DNA of 7,648 bases from Paracoccaceae bacterium (GTDB lineage: Bacteria > Pseudomonadota > Alphaproteobacteria > Rhodobacterales > Rhodobacteraceae), in assembly GCA_006227805.1 (NCBI GenBank), contig SBFT01000186.1:1-7648 (forward strand). The letters are read 5' to 3'. Position numbers and translations under genes: made by a program. Every line of letters begins with the position of its first letter. Position 1 is the stretch's first letter. Positions 1 to 6,187 of this stretch are shown piece after piece. Under the pieces are notes generated by a model. That model searched no databases, had not been told where the DNA came from, and saw only the letters and a program-made list of their open reading frames with translations.

Positions 1-1
1 G

Positions 2-253
2 ACCGAAGGCGCGGGCTTCATCGGGATCGCGGTGGCGCTGATGGGCAGGTCGCATCCTTTCGGAGTGTTCCTGGCGGCGCTGCTGTTCGGGTTCCTCTAC
101 CAGGGCGGGGCGGAGCTTGCGCTTTGGACCAGCATCCCGCGCGAGCTGATCGTGGTGATCCAGGCGCTGGTGATCCTGTTCACGGGCGCGCTGGACAACA
201 TGGTGCGGATGCCGGTCGAGCGGGTGTTCCTGGCGCTGAGGAGGCGGGGCTGA
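2..253 (+). CDS. ABC transporter permease (NupP/YufP-type), C-terminal fragment
   Basis: This is the last 83 residues of an inner-membrane permease. The frame is open from base 2 (TEGAGFIGIAVALMG...) to the TGA at 251-253, and the start lies left of the window. The visible part has the TEGAGFIGIAVALMGR stretch, a membrane segment (FGVFLAALLFGFLYQGG), a second one (ELIVVIQALVILFTGAL) and a basic C-terminus (LALRRRG). This pattern is typical of the first of two permeases in BMP-type importers for purine nucleosides or simple sugars (BPD_transp_2 family, NupP/YufP-like). The family call follows from these motifs and from the neighbouring gene, a matching second permease. The stop shares one base with the start of that gene (TGATG), so the two are translationally coupled. 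The ATPase and the Bmp-like binding lipoprotein would be expected to the left. The substrate cannot be read from this fragment. The GTG at base 32 is internal and is not a start. Confidence 0.85.
   Translation, partial: TEGAGFIGIAVALMGRSHPFGVFLAALLFGFLYQGGAELALWTSIPRELIVVIQALVILFTGALDNMVRMPVERVFLALRRRG
238..244 (+). promoter_or_regulatory. Shine-Dalgarno for the second permease
   Basis: GAGGAGG lies inside the 3' end of the first permease gene, 8 bases before the ATG at 253. It fixes that ATG as the start and excludes the in-frame upstream codon at 124. Confidence 0.75.
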
Positions 254-1218
254 TGGATTTCGCAACCATCCTGCAGATCCTCGATTCGACGATCCGGCTG
301 GCCACGCCGCTTCTGCTGGCGTGCCTGGCGGGGCTGTTTTCGGAACGCGCGGGCATCTTCGACATCGGGCTCGAAGGCAAGATGCTGATGGCGGCCTTCC
401 TCAGCGCGGCGGTGGCCGCGGTCACGGGGTCGGTCTGGCTGGGTCTGCTGGCGGGGATCGCGGCCTCGCTGGCGCTGTCGGGGCTGCATGGCCTGGCCTC
501 GATCACGTTCCGGGGCAACCAGCTGATCTCGGGCGTGGCGATCAATTTCCTCGCCGCCGGTCTGACCGTGCTGATCGCGCAGGACTGGTTCGCGCAAGGC
601 GGGCGCACGCCATCGCTGATGGGCGGGGCGCGGTTCGAGCCGATCACCCTGCCCTTCGCCGAGGCGCTGGCCCCGGTGCCGATCCTGGGGCCGATCTATG
701 CCGAGCTTCTGTCGGGTCATTCGATCCTGGTCTATGTGGCGCTGCTGGCCGTGCCCGGGACATGGTGGCTGCTCTATCGCACGCGCTTCGGTCTGCGGCT
801 GCGCGCGGTGGGCGAGAACCCCGCCGCGGTCGACACCGCGGGCGTCAGCGTCGTCGGCCTGCGCTTTGCGGCGGTGGCGATCTGCGGGGTCCTGTGCGGA
901 CTTGCGGGGGCTTACCTCGCCACCGCGCTGCAGGCGGGCTTCGTCAAGGACATGACTGCCGGGCGCGGCTTCATCGCGCTGGCGGCGCTGATCTTCGCCA
1001 AGTGGCGGCCCTGGCACGCGCTGTGGGCGTGCCTGCTGTTCGGGTTCCTGCAGGCGATCGCGCTGCGCTATCAGAACATCGACCTGGGCGCCTTCGTGGT
1101 GCCGGTCCAGGTGATGGACGCGCTGCCCTACATCCTGACCGTGGTGATCCTGGCGGGCTTCGTCGGCAAGGCGATCCCGCCGCGCGCGGGCGGGGAACCC
1201 TACGTGAAGGAACGCTGA
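253..1218 (+). CDS. ABC transporter permease (NupQ/YufQ-type)
   Basis: This is a complete permease of 321 residues, normal for the family. It starts at the ATG that overlaps the previous stop by one base and ends at TGA 1216-1218. An open frame runs further upstream to 124, but that part only shadows the first permease. Near the N-terminus is the family hallmark FSERAGIFDIGLEGKMLMAA (about residues 32-51). Many hydrophobic segments follow, with further conserved stretches FRGNQLISGVAINFLAAG (about 86-103), the YRTRFGLRLRAVGENPAAVD loop (about 176-195, the presumed ATPase-coupling loop) and GRGFIALAALIFAKWRP (about 237-253). Known family members (NupQ/YufQ) form the second half of the channel of nucleoside or sugar importers powered by a duplicated-domain ATPase. 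Here it is the last gene of its operon before a 95-base gap. Purine nucleosides are a reasonable guess for the substrate, but this is inference. Confidence 0.9.
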   Translation: MDFATILQILDSTIRLATPLLLACLAGLFSERAGIFDIGLEGKMLMAAFLSAAVAAVTGSVWLGLLAGIAASLALSGLHGLASITFRGNQLISGVAINFLAAGLTVLIAQDWFAQGGRTPSLMGGARFEPITLPFAEALAPVPILGPIYAELLSGHSILVYVALLAVPGTWWLLYRTRFGLRLRAVGENPAAVDTAGVSVVGLRFAAVAICGVLCGLAGAYLATALQAGFVKDMTAGRGFIALAALIFAKWRPWHALWACLLFGFLQAIALRYQNIDLGAFVVPVQVMDALPYILTVVILAGFVGKAIPPRAGGEPYVKER

Positions 1219-1313
1219 GACCATAAGTCCAGTTTTCCGAAGATGGCAGTCCCAACGGACTTGCGGCCGGAGAGCCGGTTGATTTCACCGCGCGCGCGGG
1301 TCTAAGTGTTGAC
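1219..1313 (+). promoter_or_regulatory. Intergenic region with weak candidate promoter (TTGATT 1279-1284, TCTAAG 1301-1306)
   Basis: This gap separates the importer operon from the TSUP gene. TTGATT and TCTAAG are 16 bases apart and each matches the sigma-70 consensus at four of six positions. Transcription from them would begin at about 1313-1314, at the ATG itself. Also visible are an AAGTCC/GGACTT inverted repeat (1225-1230 and 1257-1262) and a small hairpin, GGCCGG-AGAG-CCGGTT (about 1265-1280), which could act as a weak terminator but has only a short T run after it. I recognise no riboswitch here. The promoter call is weak because GC-rich alphaproteobacterial promoters are poorly conserved. 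Confidence 0.3.
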
Positions 1314-2240
1314 ATGCTGATCTACCTGCCCATCGCCGAGGTTTCGGTCAACGCGTTCCTTCTGCTGGGCCTTGGCGGCGCGGTGGGCATCCTGTCGGGG
1401 ATGTTCGGCGTCGGCGGCGGCTTCCTGATGACGCCCCTGCTGTTCTTCATCGGCATCCCGCCCGCCGTGGCGGTGGCGACCGAGGCGAACCAGATCGTCG
1501 CCTCCTCGTTCTCGGGGGTGCTGGCGCATCTCAAGCGCAAGACGGTCGACCTGAAGATGGGAACCGTCCTGCTGATCGGCGGCCTGATCGGCGCGGCCCT
1601 GGGCGTGATCGTCTTCAACTACCTGAAAAGCCTGGGCCAGGTCGATCTGCTGGTGAAGCTGTGCTATGTCGTCTTCCTGGGCGTCATCGGCGCGCTGATG
1701 TTCGTGGAAAGCCTGAACGCGATCCGCCGGACGCGGAAGGCGGGCGGCGCGCCCGCGCCCCGGCGCCGCAGCCGCGGATGGATCCATGCCCTGCCCTTCA
1801 AGATGCGCTTCCGGACATCGGGTCTCTACATCTCGGTCATCCCGCCGGTGATCGTCGGGATCCTGGTGGGGGTGCTGTCGGCGATCATGGGCGTGGGCGG
1901 CGGCTTCATCATGGTGCCCGCCATGATCTATCTTCTGGGAATGCCCACCAAGGTCGTGGTCGGCACGTCGCTGTTCCAGATCATCTTCGTGACCGGCTTC
2001 ACCACGATGCTGCACGCCACGACGAACTATACCGTGGACATCGTTCTGGCGGTCCTGCTGCTGGTGGGCGGCGTGATCGGGGCGCAGATCGGCACGCGGA
2101 TCGGCACCAAGCTGAAGGCCGAACAACTGCGCATCCTGCTGGCGATCATGGTTCTGGCGGTCTGCGGCAAGCTGGCCCTGGACCTGCTGCTGACGCCGGC
2201 CGAGATCTACAGCCTGGGCGCCCCCGGAGGCGGACACTGA
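1314..2240 (+). CDS. TSUP family transporter (sulfite exporter TauE/SafE-like)
   Basis: This is a polytopic inner-membrane protein of 308 residues with the internal duplication typical of the TauE/SafE (TSUP) family. Repeat one carries GGAVGILSGMFGVGGGFLMT (about residues 21-40) and repeat two carries LVGVLSAIMGVGGGFIMVP (about 184-202). Each repeat is followed by further hydrophobic segments. A strongly basic loop between the halves (about 138-155, RRTRKAGGAPAPRRRSRG) should face the cytoplasm. Family members move small anions such as sulfite, sulfoacetate, taurine-derived products or organic acids, usually outward; the substrate here is unknown. The ATG at 1314 is chosen because the first membrane segment follows at once and the next Met (residue 30) would remove it. 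No Shine-Dalgarno precedes it, so a leaderless message is possible. The TIGR02186 gene overlaps its stop by one base, which suggests a shared complex. Confidence 0.9.
   Translation: MLIYLPIAEVSVNAFLLLGLGGAVGILSGMFGVGGGFLMTPLLFFIGIPPAVAVATEANQIVASSFSGVLAHLKRKTVDLKMGTVLLIGGLIGAALGVIVFNYLKSLGQVDLLVKLCYVVFLGVIGALMFVESLNAIRRTRKAGGAPAPRRRSRGWIHALPFKMRFRTSGLYISVIPPVIVGILVGVLSAIMGVGGGFIMVPAMIYLLGMPTKVVVGTSLFQIIFVTGFTTMLHATTNYTVDIVLAVLLLVGGVIGAQIGTRIGTKLKAEQLRILLAIMVLAVCGKLALDLLLTPAEIYSLGAPGGGH
2226..2230 (+). promoter_or_regulatory. Shine-Dalgarno for the TIGR02186 gene
   Basis: GGAGG lies inside the last codons of the TSUP gene, 9 bases before the ATG at 2240. It supports the overlapping start and rejects the long upstream extension of the same open frame. 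Confidence 0.7.
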
Positions 2241-2995
2241 TGCGGGCCCTCGCGCTGATCCTGGCGCTGCTGGGGGCCCCGGCGCTGGCCGAGGAGGTGG
2301 TCCTGGGCCTGTCCCGGGACGAGGTCGCGATCACCACGCGCTTCGACGGGTCCGAGATCCTGATCTTCGGCGCGGTGAAACGTGACGGCCCGATCCCCGA
2401 GGGCAGCGAACTGGATGTGGTGATCACGCTGGCGGGCCCGTCGAAACCCGTCGTGGTGCGCCGCAAGGACCGGCGTTTCGGCATCTGGGTCAATACCGAC
2501 GCGGTCGAGGTCGACGCCGCCCCCAGTTTCTATGCCGTCGCGGCCTCGGGCACGCTGAGCGAGGTGCTGAAGGAGGTCGAGGACCTGCGCCACAAGATCA
2601 GCACCGAACGCGCGATCCGGTCTGTAGGCGCGCCCGAGACGATCCTGGACAGCGCCAGTTTCACCGAGGCGCTGATCCGCATCCGCGAGGCGAACGGGCT
2701 CTACAAGACGCTGGAAGACCATGTCGCGATCGACCAGCAGACCCTGTTCCGCACCTCCGTGGCCATGCCCGCGAACCTGACCGAAGGCGAATATGCGATC
2801 CGCATCTTCCTTCTGCGCGACGGCAATGTCGTGTCGCAGGGCGCATCCACGATCGACGTGCGCAAGGTGGGGCTGGAGCGCTGGCTGTTCGGCATGTCGC
2901 GCCAGCAGCCGCTGCTCTACGGCCTGATGTCGCTGGCCATCGCCATCGCGGCGGGCTGGGGCGCGTCCGCGGTGTTCCGCTATATCCGCTCCTAG
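2240..2995 (+). CDS. TIGR02186 family (Alph_Pro_TM) membrane-anchored periplasmic protein
   Basis: This protein has 251 residues. It begins with a clear signal peptide (MRALALILALLGAPALA, probable cleavage before EEVV at about residue 18). A long soluble part follows, rich in beta-type sequence, for example the VVITLAGPSKPVVVRRKDRR strand region (about 60-79). A single C-terminal membrane helix lies at about 224-246 (PLLYGLMSLAIAIAAGWGAS), with a short basic tail (FRYIRS). The expected topology is a periplasmic domain held to the inner membrane by its C-terminus. The sequence matches what I know of TIGR02186 (Pfam Alph_Pro_TM), a family of unknown function largely confined to alphaproteobacteria. 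The start is the ATG sharing one base with the TSUP stop, backed by GGAGG. The tight coupling suggests it is a partner of that transporter, perhaps a periplasmic gate, chaperone or substrate receptor; this is inference. Its TAG stop overlaps the stop of the opposing dehydrogenase. Confidence 0.85.
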   Translation: MRALALILALLGAPALAEEVVLGLSRDEVAITTRFDGSEILIFGAVKRDGPIPEGSELDVVITLAGPSKPVVVRRKDRRFGIWVNTDAVEVDAAPSFYAVAASGTLSEVLKEVEDLRHKISTERAIRSVGAPETILDSASFTEALIRIREANGLYKTLEDHVAIDQQTLFRTSVAMPANLTEGEYAIRIFLLRDGNVVSQGASTIDVRKVGLERWLFGMSRQQPLLYGLMSLAIAIAAGWGASAVFRYIRS

Positions 2996-3705
2996 CCGCG
3001 CCCGACGAAGGGCATCTTCGTGGCCATGATCGTCTGGAACAGGATGTTGGCCGACAGGGGCAGATCGGCCATCCGGTAGACCGCGTCCGCCGCGAGGGTC
3101 ACATCCATCGTATGCATTCCGGGGTTCTTCGCCTTCAGCCCGGCCACCAGTTCGCTTTCGGCATTGCCGATGTCGATCTGGCAACAGGCGATGTCGAAGG
3201 GCCGCCCGTCCAGCGCAAGCGTCCTGGTCAACCCGGTGATGGCGTGCTTGGTGGTCGTGTAGCAGACCGAATTCTCGCGCGGGGCATGGGCCGAAATCGA
3301 GCCGTTGTTGATGATCCGTCCTCCCTGCGGCGATTGCCGGCGCATGTGGCCGAAGGCCAGGCGCGCGGTGATGAACATGCCGTCGAGGTTCACCGACATC
3401 ACGCGCCGCCAGTCGTCGAGCGAGATCTCGTCGATGGGGGCGGCCGGCCCGAAGATGCCCGCGTTGTTGAAGACCGCATCCAGCCGCCCAGCGCGCCCGA
3501 GGAACGTGTCGAACGCCCTCTCCATCGCCTCGGCGTCGGTGACGTCGGCGGGAAGGACCACGGCAGTGTCGCGGCCCGCGGCCAAGTCCCGCAGCATGTC
3601 GGCGCGGCGCGCGACAAGGCCCACGATCCAGCCGTGGCGCAGGAAGACCTGCGCCGTGGCGCGGCCGATGCCCGAGCTTGCGCCCGTGATCAGGATGCTT
3701 CTCAT
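2992..3705 (-). CDS. Short-chain dehydrogenase/reductase (SDR family)
   Basis: This cytoplasmic NAD(P)-dependent oxidoreductase has 237 residues, the usual classical-SDR size. Visible motifs are the cofactor loop TGASSGIG (7-14), the DV of LPADVTD (about 54-55), NNAG (80-83), Asn106 in VMSVNLDG, the catalytic Ser136, and the catalytic Tyr149 and Lys153 (YTTTK), so the Asn-Ser-Tyr-Lys tetrad is complete. VARR after the second strand hints at NADP(H) preference. The usual PG motif after the sixth strand is replaced by CCQIDIGNAESE (174-185), which marks a subgroup rather than a defect. The substrate cannot be predicted. The start is the ATG overlapping the helicase stop (TGATG), preceded by a very strong Shine-Dalgarno. 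It is the last gene of the minus-strand unit. Its TAG stop lies on the same CTAG palindrome as the stop of the converging TIGR02186 gene. Confidence 0.92.
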   Translation of the reverse strand: MRSILITGASSGIGRATAQVFLRHGWIVGLVARRADMLRDLAAGRDTAVVLPADVTDAEAMERAFDTFLGRAGRLDAVFNNAGIFGPAAPIDEISLDDWRRVMSVNLDGMFITARLAFGHMRRQSPQGGRIINNGSISAHAPRENSVCYTTTKHAITGLTRTLALDGRPFDIACCQIDIGNAESELVAGLKAKNPGMHTMDVTLAADAVYRMADLPLSANILFQTIMATKMPFVGRG

Positions 3706-5234
3706 CAGGTCTCCTCCTCCTTGAGGGTCAGGGGCGCGGGGGCGATGGCGGTCAGGTCGTCGACGCGCAGCGGATGGGTGGGTTTCGACAGGCGGTTGCG
3801 CACCACCCAGAACAGCCGGTCCTGGGCGCGGGTGATCGCCACATAGGCGAGGCGCTTCCACAGGGGCTGGCCCGCCTCGGTCCGGCCCATGCGGGCGGCG
3901 ACGAAGATGTCGGGGGCGAAGACCTGGACATTGTCCCATTGCGACCCTTGCGCCTTGTGGATCGTCACCGCCGCGCCATGCAGGAAGGTGGCGCCCATGC
4001 GGGCGGCGAAGGGGATGAAGGGTTCCTCCTCGTCCGGTTTCTCGATCTTGATGATCGAGGCGGCGCTGACCTGCGGGTCCTCGGCGCCGATCACGTGCAG
4101 TCGCGAGAAGCCGGGGCTTTTGCCGGGGCCCAGATAGACCACCTGCGCGCCCTTGATGAGGCCGCGCGCTTCCAGGTCCAGCCGTTTCTTGCGGTGCTTG
4201 AGCGGCAACTCGATCCCGTCGCAGATCAGGGGCTCGCCCGGCAGAAGCTCGGTCTCGGGGGCGCCGTGGACGGCACGGAAGGCGTTGATCAGGCGGATGC
4301 GGGTGACGTTGCGCCAGACGAGGACGGGGCTGCGGGCCATCAGGTCGACCTCGACCCGTTCGCCCCAGACCACACGGTCATCCCGGCGGGCCTTGTCCTG
4401 GACCATCGCCTCGAAATCCTGGAACTCGAGGGCGGGATCGCCCAGCGCATGGGCGAGATCGAGGATCGGGTTGTCCTGGGCCTGGCGGTGGATGCGGTTG
4501 AGGACCAGCTTGCGGCCCGCGGGCAGCGCGTCGAAGACCATGGCGCCCGACTGGTTGACGGGGGCCAGCTGAGCCGGATCGCCGAAGAGCAGAAGGGTGG
4601 GAAAGATCTCCTTCAGGTCGGCGAACTGGCGGTCGTCCAGCATCGAGGCCTCGTCCACGAAGCCGATGTCCAGGGGATCCTCGCGCCGCTTCCAGCCGGT
4701 GATGAAGTCCGACCCGCGCAGCCCCGCCGCCGCAAGCGCGCCGGGGATCGACTTGTTGCCCTCGTAGAAGGCGAAGGCACGGTCGAGCGCGATCTCGGTC
4801 AGGCCCTCGATCACGGGACGTTCGCCCTGCCCGGCCAGCCAGTCGGCGATGCGTTCATATTCGGGGTCGTAGACCGGGGTGTAGAGGATGCGGTGGATCG
4901 TGGTCGCCGGAACCCCGCGCAGGCGCAGGACGCTGGCCGCCTTGTTGGTGGGCGCCAGGATCGCCAGCGTCCGCCGGTCGCGGCGCTTGCGGCCTTCGTA
5001 ATCGCCCGAGACCACGTCGACGCCCGCGCGCACCAGGGCGGCGTGCAGTTCCGCCAGCAGGAGCGTCTTGCCCGAGCCCGCCTTGCCCACCACCGCCAGC
5101 ACGCCCGCGCCGCTGTCGCGGGGCGGCGTCAGGCTGTCGTCGGCCAGGTCGATCCCGGCCTGGAGCAGGGCCTGGGTGACGGCGTCGAAGGCCTGGGCCT
5201 GGTCGTCGGAGAGGATCGGGGCGCTGTGCGACAT
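3705..5234 (-). CDS. RecD/Dda-like SF1B DNA helicase (AAA family ATPase)
   Basis: This protein has 509 residues and a full superfamily 1 helicase motif set: Walker A GKAGSGKT (50-57), motif Ia APTNKAASVLR (94-104), TIHRILY (112-118), Walker B VDEASML (193-199), motif III LFGDPAQLAPV (216-226), motif IV NRIHRQAQDNPI (246-257), motif V TIHKAQGSQWDNVQVF (424-439) and motif VI YVAITRAQDRLFW (464-476). The TIHKAQGSQ motif and the C-terminal UvrD_C_2-like end place it with RecD/Dda-type 5'-3' helicases. It lacks the extra N-terminal domain of RecD2, and no RecB or RecC is adjacent, so it is probably a stand-alone repair or replication-fork helicase. About 70 residues separate TIHRILY from Walker B, which is longer than I would expect and may form an accessory segment. 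The ATG at 5234 gives a compact N-terminus before Walker A but has no clear Shine-Dalgarno. Its stop overlaps the SDR start. Confidence 0.9.
   Translation of the reverse strand: MSHSAPILSDDQAQAFDAVTQALLQAGIDLADDSLTPPRDSGAGVLAVVGKAGSGKTLLLAELHAALVRAGVDVVSGDYEGRKRRDRRTLAILAPTNKAASVLRLRGVPATTIHRILYTPVYDPEYERIADWLAGQGERPVIEGLTEIALDRAFAFYEGNKSIPGALAAAGLRGSDFITGWKRREDPLDIGFVDEASMLDDRQFADLKEIFPTLLLFGDPAQLAPVNQSGAMVFDALPAGRKLVLNRIHRQAQDNPILDLAHALGDPALEFQDFEAMVQDKARRDDRVVWGERVEVDLMARSPVLVWRNVTRIRLINAFRAVHGAPETELLPGEPLICDGIELPLKHRKKRLDLEARGLIKGAQVVYLGPGKSPGFSRLHVIGAEDPQVSAASIIKIEKPDEEEPFIPFAARMGATFLHGAAVTIHKAQGSQWDNVQVFAPDIFVAARMGRTEAGQPLWKRLAYVAITRAQDRLFWVVRNRLSKPTHPLRVDDLTAIAPAPLTLKEEET
3711..3722 (-). 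promoter_or_regulatory. Strong Shine-Dalgarno for the SDR gene
   Basis: Read on the minus strand this is AAGGAGGAGGAG, ending 5 bases before the ATG at 3705. It is made by the Lys-Glu-Glu-Glu codons of the helicase C-terminus and decides the dehydrogenase start, excluding the longer frame that extends to 3939. Confidence 0.8.
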
Positions 5235-5288
5235 GGGCCGGACCCTAGCCGGGCCGCAGGCCTCATGCCAGCGCGAAGACGGTCGCCC

Positions 5289-6023
5289 TCAGACGACGAT
5301 CAGGCCGCGCCCGATCGCGCGGGCGACGGCATGGGTGGTGTTCATCGCGCCCAGCTTGAAGCGCGCGCCCTCGATATAGACCCTGAGGGTATGTTCCGAG
5401 ATCGACAGGGCCGAGGCCACCTGCGCGCGGCTGTGGCCCATGGCCAGCATCGTCATGGCGTCGATCTCGCGCGGGGAGAGGGCCTGGCCGGTCTCGGGCC
5501 GGCGCTCGGGCTCGATCTCGATCGCCTTGCGGTGCAGGAAATGGGCCAGCAGGATCAGGTCGCGGCCATGCGCGGCCGAGAAGCGGGCCCAGGCGTCGTC
5601 GTCGCGCCCGTCATTGGCGCTGAACAGCGCGAACTGCCCGTGCGGCCCGTGGATCGGCACCGAGAACCCCTGGCTGCCCAGACCATGCGCCAGCGCGTCG
5701 GCCTGAAAGGCGCGCGCGGCCCTGGACGACCAGTCGAGCCGCTTCCAGTCGACCGGGCGGAAGCGCTGGTAGCAACCGGTCACCACCGGATCGACACGCA
5801 GGTAGAGGTGGTCGAGATAGCGCGTGCGCCAGGCCTCGGAATAGGTGTCGCAGGCCGATTGCAGCCCCGTCGCGTCCAGCCAGAGATAGGCCATGTGGCG
5901 CACCGCGAAGTGATCGCGCAGCCGGCGCATCACCAGACGCATGCCGTCAAGGCCGTCGCAGGCCTCCAGGTCCTCCAGCAGCGCGTCCAGCGCCGTTCGG
6001 CTTGCCACCAGGGGTTCCGACAT
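5289..6023 (-). CDS. LuxR family regulator with autoinducer-binding domain
   Basis: This is a two-domain quorum-sensing-type transcription factor of 244 residues from this start, or 248 from the ATG at 6035. Counting from the longer start, the N-terminal domain keeps all the ligand residues of AHL receptors: Trp69, Tyr73, Asp82-Pro83, Trp97 and Gly123 (Trp57, Tyr61, Asp70, Trp85 and Gly113 in TraR). The C-terminal LuxR helix-turn-helix (LSPREIDAMTMLAMGHSRAQ onward, about 187-240) keeps Glu190 and Gly200; the usual Leu at TraR position 182 is Met. Such proteins bind N-acyl-homoserine lactones and then DNA. No luxI lies in the window, so it may be a solo. I chose 6023 because AAGG sits 5 bases upstream, whereas 6035 has no ribosome site. 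It overlaps the end of the small upstream ORF, and a 54-base gap leads to the helicase. Confidence 0.92.
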   Translation of the reverse strand: MSEPLVASRTALDALLEDLEACDGLDGMRLVMRRLRDHFAVRHMAYLWLDATGLQSACDTYSEAWRTRYLDHLYLRVDPVVTGCYQRFRPVDWKRLDWSSRAARAFQADALAHGLGSQGFSVPIHGPHGQFALFSANDGRDDDAWARFSAAHGRDLILLAHFLHRKAIEIEPERRPETGQALSPREIDAMTMLAMGHSRAQVASALSISEHTLRVYIEGARFKLGAMNTTHAVARAIGRGLIVV

Positions 6024-6165
6024 GCGTCCCTTCATCCATCGACGCGATTTCGGCGCGGGCGCTCAGTCGGGCCAGGGCCAGCTGCGCGTCCAGATCCGCC
6101 AGACCATTCGCGCGGGCGAAGGCCTGAAGATCGGCCAGTACGTCGAGTACCCAGTCATGTTGCAT
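5947..6165 (-). CDS. Small protein upstream of and overlapping luxR
   Basis: This is a 72-residue ORF starting at ATG 6165, with GGAG about 11 bases upstream. Residues 1-43 (beginning MQHDWVLDVLADLQAFARAN) look like a compact amphipathic helical protein. I recall similar short proteins beside LuxR genes in Rhodobacterales, but I could not check this here. The last 27 or so residues (THVGTPGGKPNGAGRAAGG and on) overlap the luxR coding sequence in another frame and are Gly/Pro-rich, so they are probably shaped by luxR constraints. The ORF would be the first gene of the luxR unit and could couple luxR translation to its own. Its role is unknown; a regulator, antagonist or leader peptide of LuxR are all possible. 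The alternative is an untranslated leader. The N-terminal codon pattern and ribosome site make me favour a real gene. Confidence 0.6.
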   Translation of the reverse strand: MQHDWVLDVLADLQAFARANGLADLDAQLALARLSARAEIASMDEGTHVGTPGGKPNGAGRAAGGPGGLRRP

Positions 6166-6187
6166 GAACAGAGTATCTCCAAAAAGA

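Noticed and set aside
124..252. Upstream in-frame extension of the second permease
   Set aside because: The extension is out-of-frame reading of the first permease. GAGGAGG and the TGATG overlap set the start at 253.
97..1224. A 375-codon minus-strand open frame antisense to the permeases
   Set aside because: It is Arg/Gln/His-rich with no hydrophobic core or motifs, whereas the opposite strand encodes clear membrane segments.
1309..1314. A perfect TTGACA hexamer touching the TSUP start codon
   Set aside because: No -10-like sequence lies 16-18 bases downstream, and a start there would remove the TSUP N-terminus.
1279..1316. Resemblance of GATTTCACC and the following bases to SAM-II/SAM-V riboswitch cores
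   Set aside because: The flanking bases do not form the required P1 stem and pseudoknot, so the likeness is only a short string.
1302..2237. A 311-codon minus-strand open frame antisense to the TSUP gene
   Set aside because: It is a His/Gln/Asp-rich mirror of the transporter coding sequence, with no ribosome site or domain.
3774..6167. A 797-codon open frame on the plus strand, antisense to the helicase and luxR
   Set aside because: It is a GC-rich antisense shadow: low-complexity Ala/Gly/Arg/Asp-rich sequence with no domain motifs, while the minus strand carries complete helicase and LuxR motif sets.
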